A stretch of DNA of 64,000 bases from Ornithinibacillus bavariensis (GCF_050433565.1 NZ_JBNPWZ010000002.1:372001-436000); one strand, 5' to 3'; shown: positions 43,906 to 52,472, counted from the stretch's first letter. The notes: a model not told the origin generated them from the letters alone. Numbers and translations: made by a program.

Positions 43906-45625
43906 GTGGAAGCTCCTTTCCAAATTGGGATTCAACAATCCTCTGATAAAATTCGGACTCATGCATTAATTCTTCATGTGTACCGATTGATAAAATTTTT
44001 CCTTCATCTAATAACAAAATTCGATCTGCGTTCATGGCGGTTGAAACCTTTTGTGTAATAATCAATAGAGTATTCAAGTCGTCCTGAATAGCATCTAATA
44101 ATCGGGCTTCAGTCGCTAAATCCAGTGCACTAGTACTGTCATCTAGCATTAAGATTTTAGGTTTCCGAATTAATGCTCGAGCAATAGAAATTCGCTGCTT
44201 TTGACCACCAGATAAATTTACCCCTTTTTGACCAATTTGTGTTTCGTACTGTTTAGGTAATTCCATAATGGTATCATGTATTTGCGCATTTTTTGCTGCT
44301 TTTATTATTTCATCCTCTGTTGCATTGTCTTTTCCCCAAGAGATATTGTCTTTGATCGGACCACTAAATAAGATCGGACTCTGTGGAACATAGCCAATGC
44401 TCCTGCGTAATGTATCCAATCGATAGGAAGTGATTGGTTTATCATCAATAAGAATTTCACCGTCTAATACATCATATAGTCTTGGAATCAGTTGAAATAA
44501 GGATGACTTACCTGATCCAGTTGCACCAATAATTGCTAGCTTTTCCCCGGGATATACGGTAAAGCTTACGTTGAATAATACAGGTGAATCAGAAGTAGGG
44601 TACTGAAATGATACATCCCGAAAATCAATTTTTCCTTCTGTTACTATCTGGTTCATGTCTGCATCGTTATGATCTAATAGATCAACCTCCTCTAACAGTA
44701 CCTCGCTAATTCGTTCAGAAGATGCCTTCGTACGTGAAATCGCCATAATAATGAATGAAAACATTGAAATTGCCATTGCTACACGCATCGCATAGTTCAC
44801 AGTAGCTACCACATCTCCAACTTCTGTAGTACCAGCTAGGGACTGATTATTCCCAATCCAGAGAATCACAATAATACTTAAGTTCATGACAAAAAGAAGA
44901 ACAGGCATAGATGCCTCTATAAAGCGAAAAGTTCTTCTCGTAACATCACGAAGATTTGTATTCGCATCCTGGAAGCGTTCTTCCTCAAAGTCGCGTCTGA
45001 AGAAAGCTTTGATTAACCGCATTCCTGCAAGGTTCTCCTGCATTACTTGATTCACATTGTCGATGCTTTTTTGCACATGGTTAAACATTTTAGAGGCAAA
45101 CTTTAATACCCATAATAGGAATCCTATTAAAAGTGGAACGGTTATTAGGAAAATAATCGCTAATCTTGGATTGACGACAAATGCCATAATCACGCCACCT
45201 ATTGCTAGTAATGGTGCCTTGGCCATGATTCGCAGCCCCATGAAAATAGTGTTCTGAACCTGGCGTACATCATTGGTGAAGAGTGTCATAAGATGGGATG
45301 TTTGATAGTGATTCAAATTTGCAAAGGAAAATTCCTGGATTTTTCGGAACAGCCTTTCCCGAATATCATGTGCAAACCCCCAGCTTACGTGGGATGAAAA
45401 AAAGGAATTAGTCAATCCAGAAATAAATGAGAAAAGTGCAAGCCCAATCATAATACTTCCCCACATAACGATGTTACCTAAATCTTTATTTAGTACGCCA
45501 TCATCAATCATTTTGCCAAGAAAGAAAGGAAGTAGTAGTTCCACGGCAAGTTCAATAAGCATCAGACTGAATGCGACAATTGCACCAATTTTATATGGCT
45601 TTAAAAAAGAAAAGACCGTTTTCAC
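43895..45625 (-). CDS. ABC exporter half with degenerate ATP site (YfiB-like)
   Basis: A 576-residue half-transporter, six spans plus ATPase domain. Walker A GATGSGKSS and signature LSGGQKQ are intact, but Walker B is LMLDDSTS (Asp in place of the catalytic Glu) and the switch residue is Gln in IITQKVST instead of His. This is the classic asymmetric heterodimer pattern. The start is GTG. It is encoded first and overlaps its partner. Confidence 0.92.
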   Translation of the reverse strand: MKTVFSFLKPYKIGAIVAFSLMLIELAVELLLPFFLGKMIDDGVLNKDLGNIVMWGSIMIGLALFSFISGLTNSFFSSHVSWGFAHDIRERLFRKIQEFSFANLNHYQTSHLMTLFTNDVRQVQNTIFMGLRIMAKAPLLAIGGVIMAFVVNPRLAIIFLITVPLLIGFLLWVLKFASKMFNHVQKSIDNVNQVMQENLAGMRLIKAFFRRDFEEERFQDANTNLRDVTRRTFRFIEASMPVLLFVMNLSIIVILWIGNNQSLAGTTEVGDVVATVNYAMRVAMAISMFSFIIMAISRTKASSERISEVLLEEVDLLDHNDADMNQIVTEGKIDFRDVSFQYPTSDSPVLFNVSFTVYPGEKLAIIGATGSGKSSLFQLIPRLYDVLDGEILIDDKPITSYRLDTLRRSIGYVPQSPILFSGPIKDNISWGKDNATEDEIIKAAKNAQIHDTIMELPKQYETQIGQKGVNLSGGQKQRISIARALIRKPKILMLDDSTSALDLATEARLLDAIQDDLNTLLIITQKVSTAMNADRILLLDEGKILSIGTHEELMHESEFYQRIVESQFGKELPHVH

Positions 45626-45913
45626 AAAAGTAAACCCCCGTTGTCGAAATAATGAAACTTTTTATCGTAATATATTAGATGATTATAATTATATCGGATA
45701 AATCGATATTGTTCCAAGGATATATTTCGAGTGTCGAATAAAATGGGAGTCAATAGGTTAGAAAAAATAACAATTAATATAAAGGAATAGAATATATAGA
45801 AAGTAATACTGCGGATTAAAATGCTAATACTAGGTAATTACATGATTTTAACGATGAATTCCACCAAGGACAGATGGAGGTCAATGCATGTCCTATTAAT
45901 GAACTTTTCTAGA

Positions 45914-45942
45914 TTGACAGGTTTTGATCCTTTCCATATAAT
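45914..45942 (+). promoter_or_regulatory. Consensus SigA promoter of the tRNA-Val gene
   Basis: TTGACA, 17 bp, TATAAT: perfect consensus in both boxes. It lies 28 bp upstream of the tRNA. Confidence 0.9.
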
Positions 45943-45970
45943 AATAGATACTAAACATGTATAATAACAT

Positions 45971-46043
45971 GATTCCGTAGCTCAGCAGGGAGAGCGCCAC
46001 CTTGACAGGGTGGAGGTCGTTGGTTCGAGCCCAATCGGAATCA
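45971..46043 (+). tRNA. tRNA-Val (anticodon GAC)
   Basis: A complete cloverleaf: acceptor GATTCCG/CGGAATC, D arm with GCTC/GAGC, anticodon stem CCACC/GGTGG with loop TTGACAG (anticodon GAC), and T arm with GGTTCGAGCCC. The CCA tail is not encoded. A terminator follows at 46063. The prophage remnant begins beyond it, so the tRNA may have been the integration site, although no second copy of its 3' end was found before 51860. Confidence 0.97.
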
Positions 46044-46062
46044 TCAGCATAAACATTGATAT

Positions 46063-46095
46063 AAAGCGATTCCTTAGAAGTATAGGAATCGCTTT
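46063..46095 (+). terminator. Terminator of the tRNA-Val gene
   Basis: AAAGCGATTCCT pairs with AGGAATCGCTTT around a 9-base loop, followed by ATTATG. Confidence 0.7.
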
Positions 46096-46625
46096 ATTAT
46101 GTTATAATCCTTATTTTGCCTACACTTTGCCATCAGAGTATTTCACTTTTCTACTGTAATTATAAGATTGGAATCGATTAAAAGCACTTGTCCATATTAA
46201 TAATCCCTTTCTCATAAATTATTTTGCTTTAATGCTTTTCAAATCGCATGAATGTAAAGTTGAATGAATTGTACATGAAATACATTCATAATATCTTTTC
46301 TTGTTACGTTAAACTGCTTGTCTAACATAAAAGTAGGTATGCAAAAAGGATAATCCAGACCTTTATATCATAAAGAAAAAGACCAAGAATTGAGAGGGTT
46401 TTTAGGAAAAGACGTATTTAGCCTCAGAAGAACAAAGAATGGTATAAGGCAGAACTTAAAATTATACAACTACGTGAAGAACTGGATGAAATAGAATTGA
46501 ACAATAGATTCTCATGATATAGGTGCGTGTGGTTGCGTTGTTTGTTATTAATGTTACTGACAATTGGAGGTACATTGGTTTTGGGGTGAGTAATAAATTT
46601 ACAGCATGGGGCACAACCCTTTTCG
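46096..46625. other. Gene-poor junction after tRNA-Val
   Basis: No intact gene. A coding-like piece near 46430-46517 reads NKEWYKAELKIIQLREELD... (a coiled-coil-like tail) but is cut off upstream by a stop in the same frame, so it is probably debris of the mobile element. Confidence 0.4.
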
Positions 46626-46961
46626 TTATTTACGAATAACAACATCAGTACCAATTGGGACTCTAGATGCTAAATCCAAAACATCTCGGTTATACATTCT
46701 AATACATCCATGAGAAACATTCTTACCAATTGAAGATGGGTTATTTGTCCCATGTATACCGTAATGAGGTTTTGACAGGCCCATCCAAAATACACCATAT
46801 GGTCCACCTGGATTAGGTTGTTTATTAATTATTTTATAAGATCCATAAGGAGTAGGCGACACTATTTTTCCAACAGCAATAGGATAGGTTTTTATAAGGG
46901 TGCTTCCATCAAAAAGTTTTAATTGATGTTTTGACATTGAAACATTAATCCATTTCACCAT
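46626..46961 (-). CDS. L,D-transpeptidase (YkuD domain)
   Basis: A 111-residue minimal YkuD domain. The active site is complete: His70 in HGTNNPSS and SHGCIRM with Cys86. It makes or remodels 3-3 peptidoglycan cross-links. No signal peptide and no LysM domain are visible, as in other minimal forms found in Bacilli. ATG at 46961 follows GGAG. It is on the opposite strand to the prophage genes and could be host sequence or cargo. Confidence 0.88.
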   Translation of the reverse strand: MVKWINVSMSKHQLKLFDGSTLIKTYPIAVGKIVSPTPYGSYKIINKQPNPGGPYGVFWMGLSKPHYGIHGTNNPSSIGKNVSHGCIRMYNRDVLDLASRVPIGTDVVIRK

Positions 46962-47098
46962 GATAATCAACTCCAATTTTAAAAATATTGTATGAGGAAC
47001 TTTACTAATTTGTTAATCGATAGGAGATGATTCAATTCTTCGGAAACATAGATTTACTAAACAGAAGAGGGAAATGCGAAGTAAAGGAGTGGAGAATT

Positions 47099-47302
47099 AT
47101 GCAGCAGTTGTCATTTAGACTACCTACTATTGATAAAGATGCTACAAGGGATGCAGTTGAGAGAGTTAGAAAAATATAAAATGTTTTTACTTATGGATCC
47201 GGAAGAGAATGAACCAAAAATTACTTCGCAAATTTAAATTAGTTGCTTCTGCATCAAGTAATGTATTTCATTCCACTTGAAGATGTAGACAGGCAAGCAT
47301 AA
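47099..47302 (+). pseudogene. ArpU-family phage regulator, frameshifted remnant
   Basis: Starts well (AAAGGAGTGGAG before ATG; MQQLSFRLPTIDKDATRDAVE) and then stops. The ArpU text continues in another frame as ELEKYKMFLLMDPEENEPKI, then in a third as SSNVFHST and a fourth as EDVDRQA. At least three frame changes or deletions are needed. ArpU proteins control late genes in Gram-positive phages; this copy is dead. Confidence 0.75.
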
Positions 47303-47642
47303 ACGTATTGATATGACTCCAGCGCTAAAGAGGGAACTGAAAGAGTATATTGAGGGTAAAGAGGATCATGAGTTTCTTTTTAAAAGTAGAGAGGGCATAA
47401 ACAAGCCAATTGGTCGTAGTATGGCATACAAGATACTAAGGGAAGCTGCAGAGTATGTTAGTTTAGAAGAGATTGGTACACATACATTACGCAAGACGTT
47501 TGGTTATCATTTCTATAAGCAAACAAAAGACGTAGCTATGCTACAGGAGATATTTAATCACTCTAGCCCAGATATTACATTACGCTACATTGGAATTAAC
47601 CAAGACAGTATTGACAAGGCAATGAAAGAATTTAGGATTTAG
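47283..47642 (+). pseudogene. Tyrosine recombinase/integrase, C-terminal fragment
   Basis: The frame reads GKHKRIDMTPALKREL... so homology starts before the Met at 47313 (about 47289). The catalytic-domain C-terminal motifs HTLRK and HSSPDITLRYIG are present, including the RxxY-type end. The N-terminal two thirds and the first catalytic Arg are missing. It abuts the ArpU remnant, a pair commonly seen together in Bacillus prophages. A 110-residue ORF (47313-47642) remains but cannot be a functional integrase. Confidence 0.85.
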
Positions 47643-47824
47643 AAGCTTATACGAAAACGGGTAAGCTTTATTTTTTGTTCTTTAACCCTATTAATTAACC
47701 ATAAAAAGGTATTGTGTAACTCATTTTAGTAGATTACGATAGAATTAAGAATGACAAGGCTTTCAGCCTTTAGTTGAATTCAACAAAATATAAGATATGG
47801 GTAACTAATAAAAAGGGGGATTAT

Positions 47825-48622
47825 ATGAACACTAAAAAATCAATTGAATTAGTAGAGGAACTATTGCAAAGAACTGAATCACTTATGTTTAATGACGAGG
47901 AAGGTTTAAAAGAAATTACAGAAGAAGCAAAAATGATTATTAGAAACGTTTTTAAACATAATAATGATTATTTAAGGTCTATGAATTCAACTTTGTTTTA
48001 TAGTCTAGCTTATCCTTCTTCTCCTGAATTTGACAGAACTATTTGGGAAAACGGGAAAAGAGGGTATATTAGTACTTTTAAAGCAATGAAAAGGGAATTA
48101 GAATTATTTGGTGATCAAGACGAGGAAGTTATTGTAGAAGAAGAAATGAATGTAAATCATAATGAAAAGAATGTATTTATAGTTCACGGACATGATGAAG
48201 CTTTAAAGCAAACAGTTGCTAGGACAGTTGATCAAATAGGATTGAATTCAATTATTCTAAGTGAACAAGACGATGATGGAAAAACAGTTATAGAAAAATT
48301 CGAGGGACATGCAAGCGACTGTAGATTTGCTATTGTTTTACTTTCTCCCGATGACATTGGTTATAAAAGGTCAGACAGTCCTGAAAAAGGAGCTTACAGA
48401 GCTAGACAAAATGTGATTCTTGAACTTGGTTATTTTATTGGTAAATTAAGTAGAAAAAATGTTATTGCTATAGTTAAAGATGATCCTTCAGGACAATTAG
48501 AAATTCCGTCAGATATTGCAGGTTTACTTTATACTCAATTTGATAATTCTGATGGTTGGAAGTTAAAGTTAGTAAAGCGCTTAAAAGCATGTGGATATAA
48601 TGTAAGTGCTGATAATTTATAA
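47825..48622 (+). CDS. TIR-domain nucleotide-binding protein (PF10137-like, CAP12/Pycsar effector type)
   Basis: A 265-residue protein. N-terminal helical domain (1-100), acidic linker (100-112), C-terminal TIR-like domain (116-240) with VFIVHGHDE, DDGKTVIEKFEGHA, AIVLLSPDD and RARQNVILELGYFIG. Glu200 is the likely catalytic residue if the domain is an NADase, as in CBASS and Pycsar TIR effectors. No cyclase gene is adjacent. ATG at 47825 follows AAGGGGG. Intact amid phage wreckage, it suggests a selected defence function; that is inference. Confidence 0.88.
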   Translation: MNTKKSIELVEELLQRTESLMFNDEEGLKEITEEAKMIIRNVFKHNNDYLRSMNSTLFYSLAYPSSPEFDRTIWENGKRGYISTFKAMKRELELFGDQDEEVIVEEEMNVNHNEKNVFIVHGHDEALKQTVARTVDQIGLNSIILSEQDDDGKTVIEKFEGHASDCRFAIVLLSPDDIGYKRSDSPEKGAYRARQNVILELGYFIGKLSRKNVIAIVKDDPSGQLEIPSDIAGLLYTQFDNSDGWKLKLVKRLKACGYNVSADNL

Positions 48623-48774
48623 AAAAGTATAAGGCAGACAAATGGGAGATAAAAAGAAGTGCATAATTTAATAGAAAGAATTTTAAAGTAGTAATAAATT
48701 GAACGAACTATAAAAAATGGGTAATTTTAATATATGCAAAGGGATAAATTAATTAATGTGGGATGTGTTAACAA

Positions 48775-49335
48775 GTGCGGAACAAAAAGAAGAGACATAA
48801 AAGAGTTTGCCCTTGTGGTTCAAGAAGTTTCTTTGATGAATGTTGTAAGCACCCTAAAGAGGGAGAAACTCCGGACCACCTTAGAGAATTAATTACAAGT
48901 GTAGTTAAGGAGTCATTTAGATTGTGTCGATTTCCAAGAGGTGAACTTTGTTTATATTCATCCTACTTAACTAAATATCTACTAGAGATATTTGAAATAA
49001 GAAGTTACGTAGTGGCTGGTTCTTCTAAATGGAAATACTATCCTAACTTTTTTCAATTTAAACCTGAAGCAAAAATGAGGGAATTCCATGCTTGGTTGGT
49101 GACTGAATATGGGGAAATAATAGATTTAACTTGTGACGATTTCGGAGGACGGACTGATTCACATTTGATTTCTGGTGTTAGAAAGGGAATTCAGCCTCCT
49201 AAAACATGTTGGAGTAAAGTATTAACCGATAGAGAATATATTGCTCATGATATAGGAGCGAAAGTATTTAATATTGATAAAAAGGTATTAGACATGTTAA
49301 AAGAAGTTGCTACTAAGTTATTAAATGAAATTTAA
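48775..49335 (+). CDS. SEC-C zinc motif plus transglutaminase/cysteine-protease-like protein
   Basis: A 186-residue protein. Residues 12-24 are a SEC-C zinc motif (CPCG...CC: Cys12, Cys14, Cys23, Cys24) on a basic tail. After it, Cys59 (GELCLYSSYL), His105 (REFHAWL) and Asp117 (IIDLTCDD) are in the order and context of a transglutaminase-like (McjB-type) triad, with the common HAW-G-xIIDL pattern. The triad is inferred. The start is GTG with only a weak GGGATG site. It follows the TIR gene by about 150 bp on the same strand. Confidence 0.7.
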   Translation: MRNKKKRHKRVCPCGSRSFFDECCKHPKEGETPDHLRELITSVVKESFRLCRFPRGELCLYSSYLTKYLLEIFEIRSYVVAGSSKWKYYPNFFQFKPEAKMREFHAWLVTEYGEIIDLTCDDFGGRTDSHLISGVRKGIQPPKTCWSKVLTDREYIAHDIGAKVFNIDKKVLDMLKEVATKLLNEI

Positions 49336-49400
49336 TGGCAGAAAAAAAGCAGAGCATTTACAAATAAATAATTTATGGTTGTATTGTAGGAAAGTTTAAT

Positions 49401-49437
49401 AAAGGCATCTCACTATTTTAGGGTGAGGTGCCTTTTT
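49401..49437 (+). terminator. Terminator after the SEC-C gene
   Basis: AAAGGCATCTCAC pairs with GTGAGGTGCCTTT (one G-T pair) around an 8-base loop, followed by T5. Confidence 0.8.
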
Positions 49438-49453
49438 CCACTGAGGTGATATT

Positions 49454-49621
49454 ATGAAACTAGCAAATCATCTAAGTAAAGAACAACATGAGAAATTAAA
49501 GTGAATCAAAAAGGATAAGCGTATAGAGAACAATAAGGAACAAATCGATTGGCATGAGATTATGGGAATGAATCGAGATACGTATAAGCACGGTAAAGGT
49601 GGAGCGATTAGAAGAAATTAA
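49454..49621 (+). pseudogene. Small phage protein with in-frame stop
   Basis: GAGGTGAT precedes an ATG opening 16 codons, then TGA, then the same frame runs on to end in MGMNRDTYKHGKGGAIRRN. That C-terminal phrase (MGMNRxTY...GGAIRR) is common in small proteins of Bacillus phages. One stop codon at codon 17 breaks the 55-codon gene. Confidence 0.65.
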
Positions 49622-49673
49622 TTGAAGGAATTTCCTTCCTTTTGTCGAATTAAGTCAATAGGGAGGAATGGTA

Positions 49674-50300
49674 ATGAATTTTGATAGCAGATATTTAATA
49701 AGATGGGGTATGCCAGGATGGTTGTTTTTATTATGGGTTTATACAAAGTTTATTATTGATGGAAGAATTAAACTCACCGATATTGATTTACAATTAACTA
49801 ACATCCTGAGCAATGTTTTAATCTTTACAGTTATTGGTTTAATTGTAGGTTTTATTATTTACCAAATTTATTTTTCTTTATCTTGGCTTAATAATGGAGC
49901 GAATAATATTAAATACACTATTAACGTCCTAGAAAAAATTGATATAAAATTACCCTCTAATAAACTAAAAAAATACTATTATACTGAGTATTTATGGCAT
50001 TCTAATATAATAAAAATGGATGAATATAAAATGAACTACTTAGCGGAGAGATATAGACACTTACTAAATAAGAAGCATGACCTCGGTTCAATTATGATTA
50101 GTTTAATTATCTGTTTACCTGTTAGTTTTGCAATGATTACAGATGCTTTTAGCCTTTATACAGTTGGTTACTGTTTCTTAAATCTTTTTATTTTATTTAC
50201 AGTAATTAGAAGTTTTTACTATTATTCAAGAAACCTTGATTATTTTATGGCAGAAGTATTAAAAGATTTGCTGTCTTCAAAAAACAATCTAAATAACTAG
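49674..50300 (+). CDS. Multi-pass membrane protein, unknown function
   Basis: A 208-residue protein with about four membrane spans in two pairs (residues 8-24 and 40-65; 138-158 and 160-180), separated by a hydrophilic loop rich in Lys/Tyr (about 66-135). ATG at 49674 has GGGAGG at 7 bases. It is AT-rich with no recognised family. With the TIR and SEC-C genes it is one of the few intact frames of the remnant; a membrane effector role is possible but only inferred. Confidence 0.6.
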   Translation: MNFDSRYLIRWGMPGWLFLLWVYTKFIIDGRIKLTDIDLQLTNILSNVLIFTVIGLIVGFIIYQIYFSLSWLNNGANNIKYTINVLEKIDIKLPSNKLKKYYYTEYLWHSNIIKMDEYKMNYLAERYRHLLNKKHDLGSIMISLIICLPVSFAMITDAFSLYTVGYCFLNLFILFTVIRSFYYYSRNLDYFMAEVLKDLLSSKNNLNN

Positions 50301-50361
50301 GGATATTAAAATATGCACCTTTCGAGGTGTTTTTTTATATCCAAAAAAAATTAAAAGGAGC

Positions 50362-50703
50362 TTGTTGATCATGGCTGACAATAAGTCGAGCGAATGCATA
50401 AAGTTTTTAAGTAAAGAGAAACATCAGAAACCGCATATGGGTGTTGATTTTGCAACAGGTAGGGATTTCACTGTAATACTAAATGTATCAGATGCAATCA
50501 AAGGATTAAAAGCAGTGCAACGTGAGGCAAAGAAAGCTACTGCTGCATTGAAAGAGTTAGCAGAAACGACACCAGATACTTTAGACGGTGTGGCTATAAG
50601 CAAATCAATTCAATCGGCTAATGGCTATAGTCCTAATAGCGTTGTCTTTGATGAAATGCATTGCACTGTCCTAAGTGCGGCGGCAAAGTGCAAGAATCAG
50701 TAA
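50362..50703 (+). CDS. Phage-type protein, unknown, possibly 3' frameshifted
   Basis: A 113-residue ORF with AAAGGAG before the ATG. The middle (VILNVSDAIKGLKAVQREAKKATAAL) is a helical repeat-like pattern seen in small Siphoviridae proteins. The last residues overlap the zinc-ribbon frame, and the end looks like out-of-frame reading of it. Probably a decayed prophage gene. Confidence 0.5.
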   Translation: MLIMADNKSSECIKFLSKEKHQKPHMGVDFATGRDFTVILNVSDAIKGLKAVQREAKKATAALKELAETTPDTLDGVAISKSIQSANGYSPNSVVFDEMHCTVLSAAAKCKNQ

Positions 50704-50960
50704 TATTAAAAAACATTGAAGGCACAGAAATAAAAGAGTCTAATACTTGCCTAGATTGTGGGGGAATTATGACTAATCTATTAACAGTCACATGTGATAA
50801 CTGCTATCAAATAACAAAGGTAGTATTCAAAAAACGATATCTGCCTAAATCAATTAAAGAGACCTACTTTAATTGTCAGGAGTGTAATAAACATTACACC
50901 AGTTTTGTTACTGATAAAAAAGTAAGAGACCTGCAGAAAAAGATAGGACGGCTAAAGTGA
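50661..50960 (+). CDS. Phage zinc-ribbon protein, start uncertain
   Basis: A 99-residue protein with several CxxC pairs: CPKC, CLDC, CDNC, CQEC. Probably two zinc ribbons. It has only a TTG start, no ribosome site, and lies 43 bp inside the previous ORF, so it may be 5' truncated. Past its TGA stop the same frame is open again (LPSDKYPVHEVLQLQEELN...) to 51061, another prophage scrap. Confidence 0.6.
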   Translation: MHCPKCGGKVQESVILKNIEGTEIKESNTCLDCGGIMTNLLTVTCDNCYQITKVVFKKRYLPKSIKETYFNCQECNKHYTSFVTDKKVRDLQKKIGRLK

Positions 50961-51054
50961 TTACCATCTGATAAGTACCCAGTACATGAAGTCCTTCAGT
51001 TACAAGAAGAATTGAATATTAGAATGAGAAATTTGAAAAGTAACTTGATAGGTA

Positions 51055-51361
51055 ATGTGTAAACGATTTTCAATAGAACAGTCCAAGCTTTTTTATAATA
51101 GTGATGCTTGGAGAAATTGTCGAGAAACGATTATTGCAAGAGACTTAGGACTGTGTCAAATCTGCCTACCTACCGTAGGACTTGTACCAGCACATTAAAC
51201 ATCTTCGAGATTTTTGGGAATTACGTTTTGATCCAGACAATCTCATAAGTGTTTATGCTTTATGCCACAACAAACTTCATCCAGAAAAGTGGAGAAAGAA
51301 GCCAAAAAAGATAAACAAACGAATTAAATTAATCCAAACACAGAATCCAGAGATTTTTTAA
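51055..51361 (+). pseudogene. Phage HNH endonuclease, split by frameshift
   Basis: Part 1 (51055-51198) reads MCKRFSIEQSKLFYNSDAW... to a CQIC pair and stops at VPAH. Part 2 in another frame reads HIKHLRDFWELRFDP, then ALCHNKLHPEK, the HNH C-terminal half. HNH genes of this kind lie just before the small terminase gene in cos-type phages, which is the order here. Confidence 0.8.
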
Positions 51362-51390
51362 ATAAAACACGCATACCCCTCCCTTTCAAA

Positions 51391-51737
51391 GTGGCAGGAA
51401 GAATCCCCGGGAGGCCTCCATCCTTTTCACCGCGGAAGAATTTTCATGAAAGGGGGTACCGCAAAAATTGTATTTTTAGAAGGGAGTTTTTTATTATATC
51501 CGTACCAACTGCAGATAAGTTGAGAGATTATCTTGATGACAATTATAAAGAGTCAGATGAAGAGTTAATTCAACTCCATATAGAGATACATAGCTTTTAA
51601 CGAAAGCTAAAAAAGAAATTTCAAAACAGGATTTGATAAATTATTACACCAACAAAGCAGAGGCATCCAAACTTACAAATAACCCTCTTGTTGTAGAATT
51701 AGCAAGGACTGTACAAACATTAAATAACTTATTATAA
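51391..51737 (+). pseudogene. Phage small terminase subunit remnant
   Basis: The frame beginning MAGRIPGRPP leads into VPTADKLRDYLDDNYKESDEELIQL and stops at 51600. The frame then shifts to KAKKEISKQDLINYYTNKAEASKL...PLVVELARTVQTLNNLL, ending at 51737. The latter phrase is a hallmark of P27-like small terminase subunits of Gram-positive phages. No large subunit or structural genes follow, so the prophage is cut off here. Confidence 0.7.
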
Positions 51738-51801
51738 GAATTATCTGTTAAAGGATAGATTGTATGAGTAACCCAATCAATAAGCTCTCAGTCATTCTTC
51801 C

Positions 51802-51849
51802 TTGCCATAGTTATAACATTTTGCTACTATGTACCTTACGACCGTTCGT
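51802..51849 (+). promoter_or_regulatory. tetR-mfs promoter with operator at +1
   Basis: TTGCCA (51802-51807), 17 bp, TACTAT (51825-51830). ACGACCGTTCGT (51838-51849) is an ACGA/TCGT inverted repeat at the transcription start, where a TetR repressor could act on its own operon. Confidence 0.6.
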
Positions 51850-51866
51850 TAGTTAGGGGTATATTA

Positions 51867-52448
51867 ATGAAGAGTGATCAAATAAAAACAGTCGCTTTAA
51901 AATACTTTACGATACATGGATATGAAGGTGCGTCTTTATCCCAGATTGCAGAAGAGGTTGGCATGAAGAAACAATCGATTTATGCACATTTTAAAGGGAA
52001 GGACGATTTATTTTTACAAGTATTACATGATGCAAAGGAAAATGAATTATCTGCTACACGACAATATTTTAATTCACTTAATTCGTATAATCCTAAAGAA
52101 GATTTATATGGATTTCTAAGGTTTGTCATTAATCTATTTCAAAAAAGTGAGCAGTTAAAGTTTTGGCTAAGAATGTCTTTTTTTCCTCCGGCTCATCTTG
52201 CAAAGGAAATAGAGGCAGAAGCTGTTGATATTGATGAGGTAGTACACGAGCTTCTTGAGAATAAATTCCAGACCTGGCTTGATGCATCCTTACTTGTAGG
52301 ATTTTCGGCAAGAACACTGACGCTTGCCTTTTTAGGAGTAGTGGATTCCATCTATCTGGAACTAGTATACGGAAATGATGAAAAAAGACTAGAAGAAAAA
52401 CTAGAGGCATCATGGAAAATTTATTGGAAAGGTATCTCACAGCGTTGA
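51867..52448 (+). CDS. TetR/AcrR-family transcriptional regulator
   Basis: A 193-residue repressor: the N-terminal helix-turn-helix (ALKYFTIHGYEGASLSQIAEEVGMKKQSIYAHFKGK...) occupies about residues 8-50, with a helical ligand domain after it. It lies 24 bp before an MFS efflux gene and probably represses both. AGGGG precedes the ATG. It marks the right end of the prophage debris. Confidence 0.93.
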   Translation: MKSDQIKTVALKYFTIHGYEGASLSQIAEEVGMKKQSIYAHFKGKDDLFLQVLHDAKENELSATRQYFNSLNSYNPKEDLYGFLRFVINLFQKSEQLKFWLRMSFFPPAHLAKEIEAEAVDIDEVVHELLENKFQTWLDASLLVGFSARTLTLAFLGVVDSIYLELVYGNDEKRLEEKLEASWKIYWKGISQR

Positions 52449-52472
52449 ATTAGCAAAAGAGAGGAAAATTAT

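Noticed and set aside
46130..51740. Complete CBASS or Pycsar operon around the TIR gene
   Set aside because: No nucleotidyltransferase or cyclase-like sequence is present, so only a stand-alone effector-like gene can be claimed.
45971..51860. A second copy of the tRNA-Val 3' end as right attachment site
   Set aside because: I looked for the terminal tRNA sequence up to 51860 and saw none; the right end of the prophage is probably deleted.
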